From Conchocele bisecta (lineage: Eukaryota > Mollusca > Bivalvia > Lucinida > Thyasiridae): 64,000 bases of DNA. The notes under the pieces are model-generated. The model did no database searches, was not told where the DNA came from, and worked only from the letters and a program-made list of their open reading frames with translations. The DNA lies in NCBI GenBank assembly GCA_029237695.1, contig CM055275.1, positions 86,850,433 through 86,914,432 on the forward strand, in the 5' to 3' direction. Every line of letters starts with the position of its first letter. The stretch's first letter is position 1. The position numbers and the translations under genes were made by a program. This document shows, one piece after another, positions 1 to 11,300 of this stretch.

Positions 1-375
1 CGACTAACGGCCTGAAGATTAGCAGACTAACCGAGTTTAGTCGACTAACGGAGGCTCGCGAAATGGGCTACCGGCGTCCGGTATGGGTAGGTTCCACCAC
101 ACGTCACCTCCGCAACAGGGTCCGCCCCACAGATGGCATCATATAGCTTGAGTATAATGGCAGACTGTTAGCTGTTTATTACATGGATCAGTGACAGCTA
201 GCGAGGCTGTCTTCTGGAATTGTATGAAATGTTTAAATAAAAAGAAAAGAGAGCTAAATGTGGCCGGTCAACAAATATCCACTACTCGGAAGCTATGCGT
301 CTGCACGGACTAGTTGTGTGATGTCAGTAGTCCACTATAACAATGATACACTGAACTATACTGTGCGACAAAAGT

Positions 376-1171
376 TTACGCGTTGTCCAGAGTAGTCGCG
401 AATTTATCCAGGTCAGACTGCGTCTCAATCCGGTGAAATCTTAGATTACGGTCTTTGATTATGATTGTTCCGTCTGCAGTCCAGGTACTATGGATCTTTT
501 TTGGCCTTGGCCAGGGAACGAGCCCGATAGTATATCTCGCTCCGTGTGCGTGTCAGATCTTCGTTGAAATAAATCCCGGTTTTACCCTGGGTTTTCAGTT
601 GTGACTTGCGAGGCATGACTTTCCTTCGGGAGCGATATGTGGCAAATTTATTTATAATGTCTCTGGATGAGTTGGGCTTCGGTTTACCAAGTCGGTGCGC
701 GCGGTCGATTCCTTCCAAAGGTACGTCTGCGTCGATGGATTTGATGACGTGCATGACCTTGTCGTCGATCGATTCGTCTGGCGTTTCTGGGATGCCAGAG
801 AGTCTGAGACAGTTGCGCCTGCTGTATTGTTCAGACCTGTCCAACCCGTCTTCCAGTGACTGAACCCTGGTTCGGAGAGACTTGTTTTCGTTTTCCAGGT
901 CAGCAATCTTCGCCTGCAGCCCACCTAGAACGCCGTCCACAATGCTGGCCTTCATGTTCGATACCTGCTCTTCGGACGATGACTTTAGGAGTTGACTGAT
1001 TTTGTCAAGATCAACCTAGCTTATTTGGATGTGATGTCCAGGTTCTGCCATTCCAGTGTTTCCGTCAGTTGTATTGGTGCGGTGCTTCTTCTGATCAGCC
1101 TGGTCAGTCGGAGAAGACAGACAGCGCTTCTTAGTATCAGTCTGTTTTGACGAGACTGATGTTGAGCTCAT
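376..1171 (-). pseudogene. LINE ORF1-like protein, broken
   Basis: Reads right to left. It has a serine/threonine-rich N-terminus starting at the ATG at 1171, a coiled coil (heptad-like LENENKSLRTRVQSLEDGLD), then SEQYSRRNCLRLSGIPE. That last block is the hallmark junction of ORF1 proteins of non-LTR retrotransposons (coiled coil followed by an RRM-like domain). ORF1p is an RNA-binding chaperone that coats LINE RNA. An in-frame TAG at about 1016-1018 interrupts the coiled-coil lead-in. A frameshift at an A-tract near 497 moves the C-terminal basic segment (IHSTWTADGT region) to another frame, which ends with a stop at 376. No ORF2 is present next to it inside the window, since it would lie to the left of position 1. 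It is a decayed copy. The family level (L2, CR1 or similar) cannot be fixed by eye. Confidence 0.75.
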
Positions 1172-1515
1172 GTCACGCTTATTTTGATGATGAGTATAGG
1201 TCCAAAATATTTTGGCGTGAGCGCTCCACTGGCGGCGAGTTACGAATGCACGGGGTAAACAGACTAAGTGAGTGTTTATCAATAAGGTCAATGATGCGCG
1301 ACGGCTTTGAATGGTGATAAACTTTACATTTACAAAGTAAATAAGTCAATTTCTAACCTCATAAATATCCAGCCATGTACATAATACTATACTATATCCA
1401 CATGTTGAATATCAATTCTCGTTTCATGCTAAATCATGCTAAATATCTGTAAATTCGAATTTCAATGCCCGTTGGAAAAATGTCGACTAACCCGCCATGA
1501 CACTACATCCGGTTT

Positions 1516-1572
1516 TAGACAGTGGGTATCAGACAGTGGGTATTAGACTGTTGGTATTAGACAGTGGGTAGC
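1516..1572. repeat. Short tandem repeat, ~18-bp unit
   Basis: Four imperfect copies of a unit reading like TTAGACAGTGGGTA follow each other. Nothing else is recognisable between the LINE relic and about 2.3 kb, apart from short open frames without family features. Confidence 0.6.
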
Positions 1573-2318
1573 CCCTGATACCACAAGGGTAGTTGAGTTT
1601 GATATCAAACAGATCCGGGGTCGCTCCGCGTACTCGAATACGTAGCAAGGGAACTATGACACGTGAAACATACTTGTAATGAAGTAGGTCATGTGACAAA
1701 CTTGTGTACCTATGAAGGTGTGCGGTTTTTCATGAAAAAAAACTTACCATAAGTGATAGCCAGGGGCTTGAACCTCTCAATACCAGAAATCACAGTCACT
1801 GGCCACGAATTATGGCAACAAAACACAATATTATATACATACATAGAAGGAACACAACATGTGCGATGCACCATGAGGAAACGAATTGTCAACAAGCGAC
1901 GATTGTAGGCCCAAATCAAGCCACGCAACAGCGCAGTCAAATGAGGTATATACCTGTTTCAGGTGGAAGTCCAGAGTGCATTTGGCGGCACATTCATTCA
2001 GGCTTACGTCCGGGACGTGCTGAAACGATTTAGGGGTCAGGAGTCCCGGGATCAGTTTTCCCGGGGCCGTGATGTAGGCAGCCACGGGGCCCGACGCTGA
2101 AAGTAAACATGTGTACACATTACCATTACCTGTCTATAGCAGCCACGATTGCTTTTGTATTCAATTACAATGCATCCTCTCTAAACCGGACACCAATAAA
2201 ACACCTGTGATCTTAATTTTGATGAGTTTCTTGGTCATTTATCTCTCTCGTGATAATGCCTGTGCGAAATTACATGGCACACAATTATGGCTCAGAACGA
2301 TCAAATGCATGATTTACA

Positions 2319-2391
2319 GTGAACATCTCTAAGCCGGACACCTTGGGTACCTCCAAGGGTGTCCGGCTTAGAGAGGTTTCACTGTACTTTA
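2319..2391. repeat. Palindromic MITE-like element (CGGACACC family)
   Basis: Near-perfect inverted repeat. The left arm carries CTCTAAGCCGGACACC and the right arm GGTGTCCGGCTTAGAGAGG, ending in TTTCACTGTA. A second copy lies at 13876-13953 and a half copy at about 14070-14098. No coding capacity. Confidence 0.7.
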
Positions 2392-2699
2392 TAATGTGAA
2401 TAAAGACCACCTGTGAACAACGGCCAGAGTTTTTTCTTCCCATGGCTGGTCTTTATTCACAGGTTGACTGTGTAATGATAAGAGACGCTCCATGTTATTT
2501 TGTACATTAGTAGGTATGTCATATATATCCAGAAAAATATTTACAAAGCGTTCGATATTTACCAAAAGTACGTCGAAATGTGACGAAATGTTCAGAGCAA
2601 ATGCGGGATAGAATTTAGGATGTAGGGTCAGGGGCCCGTTTTACTAAACTGTGTACGACTAAGAAGAGTGACTTTAAAACAATGTGAATTGTTTTCTTT

Positions 2700-2792
2700 T
2701 TACACAAGAAGTATATGTTTATACCATTCATTTGAACCGTCTCTGAGAGACGGTTCAAATGAATGGTAACAACATATACTTTCATTGAGACA
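2700..2792. repeat. Perfect-arm palindrome (CATTTGAACCGTCTC family)
   Basis: The two arms are complementary (CATTCATTTGAACCGTCTC and its reverse complement), with outer arms reading AAGTATATG. Further copies lie at 6062-6147 and 63868-63975, so this is a dispersed fold-back element. Confidence 0.75.
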
Positions 2793-3014
2793 CGAAAAAC
2801 GTAGGGAAAAAGTGGTTGCAATTTTACATACTACCTACCTGGCATGAAAGTGTGTAAGTGAAAAATTGGACTTTACAATAACGTGTGCACTAATAGCCGA
2901 TGTTGGAAATGTTTAGTAAATGTGTTCATATGTAATAATGTTTATTGTTTTCCCTAGTTTCTCGACCTAGTACTCGTCTCAAGTAATCAGATTGCGACGC
3001 TTGAATAATATCTA

Positions 3015-3535
3015 TTAACGGTACATGCCTCACTCAAAATGCTCTGTATAGGAATTAAATAAGTGTATAAAATGTGTCACTATTCCACCAGTTCTAAAGA
3101 TTACAAGTGCCCGCACGCTATACATAATGATCATCATTTAGTAATATTTTTTTTACTGTAGTAGTGACGCGCGTTGGTATCAGGCTATTTTCATATGCAA
3201 ATGAGGCATGGTATTTTTAGATTATTTATACTAATTAAATGCGTAACCTGAAAAGAAAATATGTTCGACAGATTATAAAGTATGAGCATTGCACATCAAC
3301 AAATAAATACAGAGTATAACTAGTAATGTCCGTTAACATTTTAAGGAAACACTGTTATCGCCCATGATATCGGTGTGGAAATTTACGTCTGATGTAAAAT
3401 GTATAATACTGCCAATCAATACGTGGTGTAATGGTGAATGAAAGTTTATTTGCCAGAAAATTTCTCAGATGATGTCTCTTATATCAAGAACAGTTTGTGC
3501 CTACTGAGTGGGCATGTGTCTTTACATTAATCACT
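3015..3535. repeat. Dispersed ~500-bp repeat, copy 1
   Basis: Contains blocks such as GGCTATTTTCATATGCAAAT and CATTTTAAGGAAACAC. It is closely matched at 43015-43505 in the same orientation, and its end is matched in inverted orientation at about 22020-22140. No open frame. Confidence 0.75.
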
Positions 3536-4270
3536 AAATGTTTCAATACGAGGAAAGCTATTTTTAGCACCAGAGGCTCCGCCTTATGACGTAATTTCCC
3601 GTGACGCGCATCTTATCACCGCTTATACATGACCGATTCGTTGTAAAACCGCCAGTCATGCATGCTTGTGCAAGCTTGTAGGGGACGGCGCTCCGTTCAC
3701 ACGTAACATGAGCACGCGATGGGGCGTGATAAACAATAAATTAGTTATAGTTCACATAATTTATTTAATTTTTAATAAATTAATTTAATAAAGCTATAGC
3801 TTATACGTATATGCCGAGTTTGTGAAATTAGTTTAATAAATACCTCATATAAGGTCATCGTCATACCTTGAAGCTGTACTGGTACTATGATTTTTATTAC
3901 ACCGTGTTAATGCAATGCGAGCGTCCATTCTATGCAAACTATATACTTACTATATTAATTTCCAATAACCTCCGAAGGTAAGCACATTTAATACACATTG
4001 TTTTATACTTACTTATTGCGACAGAGAGACGAATATTTGTGAGGAGGACGAGCGTAGATAATATCCAGATTGTACCCATGTTGGTCGTTTATCCTTTATT
4101 TCGAGAACTATAAAATAAAGGTTTATACAACTGCGCCAGGTGTATATCAGAATGCATGGGTTACCAACGTTCTGGAGATATTGCATTCTGTGGACCCTTT
4201 ATACGGGATCGACTTGTTGATTATCTGTGTTATCACATATCTCTGCGTGTTTCCTGTATTGCTATGAAAC
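3536..4270. other. No gene seen
   Basis: AT-rich spacer with short frames only. I see no domain, splice pattern or tandem structure here. Confidence 0.5.
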
Positions 4271-4271
4271 C

Positions 4272-4632
4272 TACGGAACACCGCAGGGGGCGTAGATCTT
4301 TTTTTTTGTATTAATTCGTTCCCACGAAATAACAATTCGTTTCCATGAAATAACAATTCGTTCCCTCAATTTAACGATTCGTTTTCACGAAATAACAATT
4401 CGTTCCCATGAATTGACAATTTGTTCCCTCAATTTAACAATTCGTTCCCACGAACTAACAATTTGTTCCCACGGAAACGACTTGTTAATTCGTGAAAACG
4501 AATTGTTATATCGTGGGTACGAATTGTTAATTCGAGGGAACGAATTGTTAAATTGAGGGAACGAATTGTTAAATTGAGGGAACAAATTGTTAATTCGAGG
4601 GAACGAATTGTTATATCGTGGGAACGAACGAG
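4272..4632. repeat. MITE-like element with inverted minisatellite
   Basis: Starts with CTACGGAACACCGCAGGGGG, then about 20-bp units around AACAATTCGTTCCC. Near 4480 the units switch to the opposite orientation (GGGAACGAATTGTT), making a palindromic array. A related and more complete element lies at 41279-41590. Confidence 0.7.
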
Positions 4633-4865
4633 CTTATTTCTCCGTGACGATAAAATGCTAGACGCGCAGGGATTTTTCTGACTCGGCGATATCTGAGAAC
4701 CAAAGTATTTTTTATGGCCTAATGTAAAATAAAAAGCCATTGTTTGTGATCTTGCGATTTGAAAAAAACGGGGCGTATGCCACCAATGATTTTCATACTA
4801 CATGTACTATATGCTGTGAGTTTGTTTGTTTTCAACATTCTATGTCGTTTTATTTAACCCTTAGA

Positions 4866-5046
4866 ATACGGGAACCGACATTGTCGTCTGCTGTTGTTTA
4901 TTCTTTTGTATTTTCTCCCAATAAAAACATGGTTTGACAGCAGTTTAGAATCATTTCCATTGGAAATTATTCTAAAGTGCTGTCAAATCATGTTTTTGAT
5001 GAGAAAAATCGAGAATAACAATAAACAGCGGACGACAATTTTTAAT
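4866..5046. repeat. Large palindrome (GTCGTCTGCTG family)
   Basis: The outer arms (ATTGTCGTCTGCTGTTG and its complement AACAGCGGACGACAAT) and the inner arms (TGACAGCA...TGCTGTCA) fold into one long hairpin. A related palindrome is at 31498-31656. Confidence 0.7.
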
Positions 5047-5184
5047 TCAGCATTGTAATTGTTAATCAATATCAACGAAATACAGAGATGCGATCTGACG
5101 GAAATTCTCACGGACTTGTCCGAGTGGTTATCGGACACCTGTCTGTCTGGTATCGGCGTATCAATATATGGTGGGTGAAGTACG

Positions 5185-5515
5185 TCACGACACTATCCCT
5201 TGTTTAGATACAGGGGCGTTTACGTCACGTACACGTACATCTGCCATTGTTAGATACAGGGGCCCGTACGTCACGTACACGTACATCTGCCATTGTTAGA
5301 TACAGGGGCCCGTACGTCACGTACACGTACATCTGCCATTGTTAGATACAGGGGCCCGTACGTCACGTACACGTACATCTGACATTGTCACGTACAAGTA
5401 CATCTGCCATTGTCACGTACAAGTACATCTGCCATTGTCACGTACAAGTACATCTGCCATTGTCATGTACAAGTGCATCTGCCATTGTCACGTACAAGTA
5501 CATCTGCCATTTTAA
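5185..5515. repeat. Two-phase minisatellite
   Basis: About four copies of a ~60-bp unit (TTAGATACAGGGGCCCGTAC ... ACATCTGCCATTG) are followed by about six copies of a ~25-bp unit (TCACGTACAAGTACATCTGC). The short unit is a sub-segment of the long one, so the array shows two rounds of expansion. The open frame across it is a by-product of the repeat. Confidence 0.85.
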
Positions 5516-5521
5516 AATACA

Positions 5522-5746
5522 GGGGCTCGTTTCAGTAAATTTCGTACGACTATTTATGTTCGTAAGTGCAAATTTAGGATCGTGTGGAAATTTGTATTGG
5601 TTGATTTACATTTATTGAACATGCTCAATAAATGTAAATCCAATGATTGTTTACAATAAAACATTGCTAATTTTAAATTTACAGACTATCATAAGTTTGC
5701 ACTTACGAACATTTAGTCGTGCCAAGTTTATTGAAACGGCCCCAAG
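5522..5746. repeat. MITE with long terminal inverted repeats
   Basis: Left end GGGGCTCGTTTCAGTAAA followed by CGTACGACTA...GTTCGTAAGTGCAAA. The right end is the inverted counterpart (TTTGCACTTACGAAC ... TTTATTGAAACGGCCCC). The centre has a palindrome (CATTTATTGAACATGCTCAA). A left-half copy ends at about 43720, directly beside the Polinton end. Confidence 0.75.
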
Positions 5747-5749
5747 TTT

Positions 5750-6052
5750 TCAACACAGTGCGTACGTGCCGTGAAATACGGTGCCATGAAACAACTTTGA
5801 TATCCTGTCAATACGACCTAATCACTGCGTATGAATATGTGCGGTGGCTGGGGTTATATTTTTGCATTTTACAGCCATTTGTAGGTGTTGACGGGATAAA
5901 TAGAATAGTAGGTTAGTGCCGTGAATGGGAAAACATATCTGGCGTGGCACGGAAACGGGATGTGCTCGGCAGAGCCTCGCCCATCCCGTTTCCTAAGCCT
6001 TGCCAGATATTTTCCCATTCACGGCATTAACCTACTATTCTCTATCCATTTT
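5750..6052. repeat. Composite MITE (AATAGTAGGTTAGTG family), copy 1
   Basis: Begins near CAACACAGTGCGTACGTGCC and continues through GTGTTGACGGGAT. It then has a ~145-bp near-perfect palindrome with arms AATAGTAGGTTAGTGCCGTG and a centre around CGGGATGTGCTCGGCAGAG. Other copies are at 16866-17160, 29527-29845 (opposite orientation) and the right edge from 63811. Confidence 0.8.
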
Positions 6053-6061
6053 CCTTATTTC

Positions 6062-6147
6062 TGAACCAAAGTATATGTTGTGACCACTCATTTGAACCGT
6101 CTCGGCGAGACGGTTCAAATGAATGGTCACAACATGTACTTCTGATT
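6062..6147. repeat. Palindrome (CATTTGAACCGTCTC family), copy 2
   Basis: Arms CACTCATTTGAACCGTCTC and GAGACGGTTCAAATGAATG are symmetrical about CGGCG. It sits directly beside the composite MITE ending near 6050, as does the copy at the right edge of the window. Confidence 0.75.
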
Positions 6148-6829
6148 AGAAATAAAAAAATTCTTAAGCCTTGCCAGATATTTTTTTGTCTATATATTCT
6201 TCTCAAACTATTGTACGACGTCAATGCCCATCCCATTTCCTTCCCAGTAACCATGGTAACATCTGGGACAATCTTGATGCGATAAAGCGCAGATATTCCG
6301 GGAAATTGCATACTACTGTCTCTTCCGCGTTTTTCTGCCTACGAGCTGTTGGCCGTTAAACACATTAATATAATATAAGTACTTTTTTATCAAAAACAAA
6401 AAGAATCACACTCCCCAATTGTTTTTATTTGATGAAAGTCCATCAAATATTGATATTATTGCCAAAAAAAAACACATTTTCTTCTCTGGGAATTTAACAT
6501 GGGGCAAAATGGAGGTCGGGAGTGTCATCAAAGGTATCCAATGATGTAACTACGAAACTACGAAAAGAAATTACCTTTTTAAAATCGGTACTGTACAGAA
6601 ATTCCAAAAATATTTAAAAAAAAAATCATTTTATTAGATTTAACGTGTTTAATAGCCAAAGGTTCGTCGGCTGCAAAACGTGGAACAGACAGCAATATCT
6701 GCAGATCACACCGATGTCATAACTGCAGCCGTATCGAAGATATTGCGGGAACACGTATATATATATAAATGTAAGTTTTCCGAAATAATTTCGAAACGGC
6801 TACAGTAATGATACTTCATCGTATAGTTA

Positions 6830-7560
6830 CACTATGCAATTCTCTGGAGTATATGCAAATCACATCACATGAAAATTAATCCAGTTGTGCCAATATTCGG
6901 AAAGAATAATCATAATAGAAGATACATAAAAGCGTGATCACAGGTGGAACACTTAGAACTGGGACAAAGAACAAATTACACATTGAACAAAAATCCATTA
7001 CCCATTAGAGATGCACAGCGAGCACTGGTTGAATAGTAACACAAATACACAGTTGCTTAATTTCTATAAATAACAGTTCGTGACAAACTGATGGGAAACC
7101 AACTTTAATAATTGTGTGAATTGCGGTATTTACAATGTCTTAGAACTGTACTGTGTTGTTAGCGGTTCCTTTATTGTCCGTGAACTTATGGGTTTTTTTT
7201 ACCAGTGTAGCTCCAGGTCAAATATCACACTCTAAATAGCATGCTTACGCATGGCGGGCGTTTCATTGATGGAATGGCGAACAGTGCAGATCCTGATCAG
7301 ACTGTGCGGATGCACAGGCTGATCTGGATCTGTACTGGTCGCAAATGCCATAAGTCCCATTTCAACTTTAATAACTGTTTTATATTGACAAATGCATTGG
7401 AGTCTTTATACTGTACACTACGTTATCTATATATACATGTATGTGGCTGGGGGATATGTTCAATGGGCTTTTTTGTATTATGTCAGAAGTCCGAGTCTTC
7501 CACATGTGTGCTCCCGTAGTATTCCGAAAAGAATATTAAAACAGCCATACAAAGTAAGTT
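6830..7560. repeat. ~700-bp duplicated block, copy 1
   Basis: Matches 11185-11880 in the same orientation, starting at GCAATTCTCTGGAGTATATG and ending near CCTGATCACAGGTGG-like sequence. Copy 1 holds an extra ~50 bp around ATAATCATAATAGAAGATAC. It contains the dispersed GATCCTGATCAGACTGTGCG repeat that also occurs near 25850-25930 and, inverted, near 32340-32440. Confidence 0.8.
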
Positions 7561-7604
7561 TGCGTGATCACAGGTGGCAAGAGTGGACCTGTGACATAAA
7601 AAAT

Positions 7605-7735
7605 GTCACTGGAAAAATTGCATTACCCCGTCCACCTGGTGTAGTACTGTACGACACCACGTGGATGGGGTATATTTTCAATGAGCATGTTTTATGTCAC
7701 AGGTCCGAGTGTTCCCCTTGTGCGCGTGATATCCT
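7605..7735. repeat. Palindromic element (CACTGGAAAAATT family), copy 1
   Basis: Arms TGTCACTGGAAAAATTGCAT ... and the complementary distal half (CCACGTGGATGGGG versus CCCCGTCCACCTGG). A second copy is at 11072-11192, where the centre has an additional perfect palindrome (CGCTACGTTATCTACGTAGC). Confidence 0.65.
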
Positions 7736-7804
7736 TTTCCCACCATAATATCTTCATGACCATCACAATATCTGCATAATCTACAGATATTTCACCTGTC
7801 ATAC

Positions 7805-8097
7805 GTTTTGATAAAAGAGAATACCAGGTTAGTGTCTTTTGAGAGCAAGTTTATCATGGAAGATCATGAAACGCGTAGTATTTCCAAGGCCCGCAGAGGA
7901 ATCATTACCGTTTCCGGGCCAAGCCTGATAAACCTTATATGAAAATACACTGACATGATATTCTATTTATCTCGTAGCGCTTTACGCTAGAGGATGGACA
8001 ATAAATAGCATGTTTTCGTCGAAAAGAATGCGGATTTGTTTACGTTGCCTCATTACATTGGCGTCATTCGATAACGTAATTTACCAATGGAACGTCA
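7805..8097. repeat. AATACCAGGTTAGT MITE, copy upstream of SNAPC5
   Basis: Arms AGAATACCAGGTTAGTGTCT and the inverted end near ACTGACATGATATTCTATTT fold back. The element continues to ACCAATGGAACGTCAG. The same element occurs at 14963-15296, immediately after the SNAPC5 stop codon, in the same orientation. Confidence 0.7.
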
Positions 8098-8281
8098 GAT
8101 GAAATATCGGTGACCCAGATATATGCGTAGCTAGTCAATGCAGCACACGAGTATATTTGTTTAGCTGTCAACATCTGTCTTATTCCAACAAGCCCGCTTG
8201 TCTATTTATCCAAGATCATCGTCGAAAAATCAGCGGCTGAGATCAACAAAATAACAATAACAACAACAACAACAACAAATA

Positions 8282-8386
8282 ATGTCCATGCAAGCTGCTA
8301 TGAAAGAATTGCGGTCTCTGAAGCAAGAAGAGACGGCGATGGTGAATCTCGCTTCTAAAATCAGTGACCAACTTAATCGGTTGAAG
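8282..8386 (+). CDS. SNAPC5: SNAPC5 exon 1
   Basis: 35 codons from the ATG to AAG, followed by the donor GTGAAT. It encodes the leucine-zipper-like start of the subunit, ending in QLNRLK. The open frame that continues past 8386 reads into intron and MITE sequence. Confidence 0.85.
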
Positions 8387-11300
8387 GTGAATCGGTTGTC
8401 ATTTGCTAAATTGTGTTTAAAACAATACTGCGGCGGTTTGAATTGTGTTGTCAGCAGGGCTCCAGATAAGGAATTTGGCATTGGGTACTGTTACTCCATA
8501 CTTTTGAAATCAATTGGGTATCCTCAATTTTCAATTGGGTATTTTAAAAACGTTACCCCATCAATTTTTTTCAATTGGGTATTTCCATATTTTGATTACA
8601 AAAACCGATTCGGAAACAAATCGTAATAAGTTATGTATTAATGGTAATGTTTTGTTTTTCATATAATTAATTGAAGCAGTGTTATACTTACATGTGTATG
8701 GTAACACTGCTTCCCTTACTTATAATAACACCAAAGTGATTAGTTCCAAGTTTTCAATGATTCCAAGTACATATAAGTAACTGTTACTAGAGTAATTGCA
8801 TGGGCTTATGGCATTTGTGACCTGTGTAGTTCCGGATCTGCTAGCACACTTATAGTTATAAGTTATGTAACAAGCAGTATCGTGTATTCAAAAATCATGC
8901 AAGATGTTTCATTATCTGAATGACAAACAGTGCATACGCTGATCAAGAATACTTTGATTGGCAGATTGATCTTTGCAACACGGGATCCAGTTATTTTTTG
9001 CCGACCACGTTTGACAGCAATTCATCAATAATGTCAATCACGATTAATTTGGGGTCTCCACACACCGAGCTCAACAACATGACTGTATGATGCCTTGTGC
9101 AATGGATTGAGATTCCATCTTTGCATCGGTCGTAAAATAAATCGAAATTAGGTTAACATTGGTGGTGGACTTTTGCAATTTTTTTCTTCCACGTTTGTTG
9201 TGGCCGCCGTTTTGTTGCGCCATGTGTCACCAATTTTCTACGAAAAAAGCTGACATGATCCGATTGTGTTATTTATAGTGTCTATCGCTACTACGATTAT
9301 ATTAATTGGTGGATTTGGGCGCCGTTCGACTCGTCCTATTTTAACTTAGTTAATTTGACCGCCATTTTATTCAACGTGTGTGTTGGTCGAAATAGTAATA
9401 ATGTTACCATATTTTCATTTATTACTTATGATACAGTCCCACATGCAAAATATAAACCTGACACATTCAAAATAATAAAATGTCTGTCACGGACGTTTTT
9501 TCGTTGCATCTTCTTGAGTAGACTCGGTGTCGCCGAAACAAGCAGTTTCACATCGATTTCAATTTAAGAAAGTAGACTAGTAATGAGCCTGGATGTCCGG
9601 TTCACAATAGTGTCGCATTGCCGTTTTTTTTACACAATTATTGATTTGAAAATCAGTAATATTTTCCGTAAATGACGTAATTGATAGGCCCTCTTATCGG
9701 ATTTTTTTTTCTCAAAATCAATATGGGCAAAAACGGCCGATGCGATAAGGGTGGAAATTTTAGATTTTGGTTCATTAACTTGGAACGGTACCCGAAACAA
9801 CTGCCGTGTGATGGGTTACTAGAGTTTCGTATCGAGTTGGACACATTTTTTTCCCGCTGAGAGTCGGAATCTCTCCCGCTATATCCTGGAACTGGTTTCC
9901 AGCTGTTATCGGTGATATACAGCGAGACATTGTCCGCAGCTAGAGCCGGGACCAGACTTTGTAAACATTGAATGGCCGAACGCACAGATCATCGGCGATG
10001 ATTTTGTAGGATTGTATACATGAACAAATCTAGCAGTACGCGACAGACTGAAAATACATTTGAGGAGTACGCTACAGGATAAAAAAGAATTGCGTACCGG
10101 ACATTTTAATTGCTTTTTGGTACGCATTGTCTCTGATTTTAATTGGGTTTTTGCATGTTTTAATTGCGTATTTACTCAAATACGCACCTTATCTGGACCT
10201 CTGGACATATTTTCGTTGGGTAGAGTAATTCGGCGATTTCTCCACCCATCTTCCCAGCAATACCCGAGGCTGTGACTGGAGAAATTGGACTTGTGGGATT
10301 TGTGGTTCTTCTATCTTCTGATCTGTGTATGCACTACTGCTGCATGATGAGGATCTATATTGTTTGTTGGAAGTTAGTTCTATAACGTAAAAGGTCTTCA
10401 TATATATTCAATTCTTTTTCATCTGTTGAGTGTTATTTCTGAGGACCCGAGGTCTAATATTATTGGACTAGTCGGAAGTAGGATATTTTAAGTTGATTAT
10501 TTTACTGACTGATTTGCGCAGGCTGATCTGGATATCTAATGGCCACAAATGTCTCAATTTCTCCAGTCGCGACCACATTTACACATTTACAGGACAGTAG
10601 ACTGCCAGTATATGTAGCTTCATTTTCACTTGTGAAATATGAACATTTCAAACCACTTGATTGACATATATATCCTTGTGGAGCGCGTGGTCGAGCGGCC
10701 TGTGGAGTCAATGGTAGAGCGGTTTGAGGCGTACTGCTGATCTTACTGTCGTGGGTTCGAGCCTCACCGGAGACGTGCGTTGTGTCCTTGAGCAAGACAC
10801 TTTATCCACACTGATTCAGTCTATCCAGCTGTAAACATAGGCAATGTTGAATATCCCCCACCCACTTGAATTAATGTTGTATAACAGACTCTATCTATAC
10901 AGATTGAATACAATGGAATTATTTTAGTAGCCCTGTGGCTGTAAATGGGTACCGGCTAATTACCAGGAACCTTGATTGTATTTGAAATTGTATGTACATG
11001 ATTGTGTATATGAAATATAATACCTGCTCACAATACCCGCTAGGGGCGTGTAATCATTATATATAGAGAGATACATGTCACTGGAAAAATTTCATTACCC
11101 CATCCAACTGGTGTCGTACTGTACGCTACGTTATCTACGTAGCGTACGGTACGATACCACGTGGATGGGGGATTTTCTATGTGACATGTCCGATTGCAAT
11201 TCTCTGGAGTATATGCAAATCACATCACATGAAAATTAATCCAGTAGTGCCAATATTCGGAAAGATATAACTGGGACAAAGAACAAATTACACATTGAAA

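Noticed and set aside
5385..5618. 77-codon frame with repeated SAIVTYKYICH pattern
   Set aside because: Translation of the 25-bp minisatellite.
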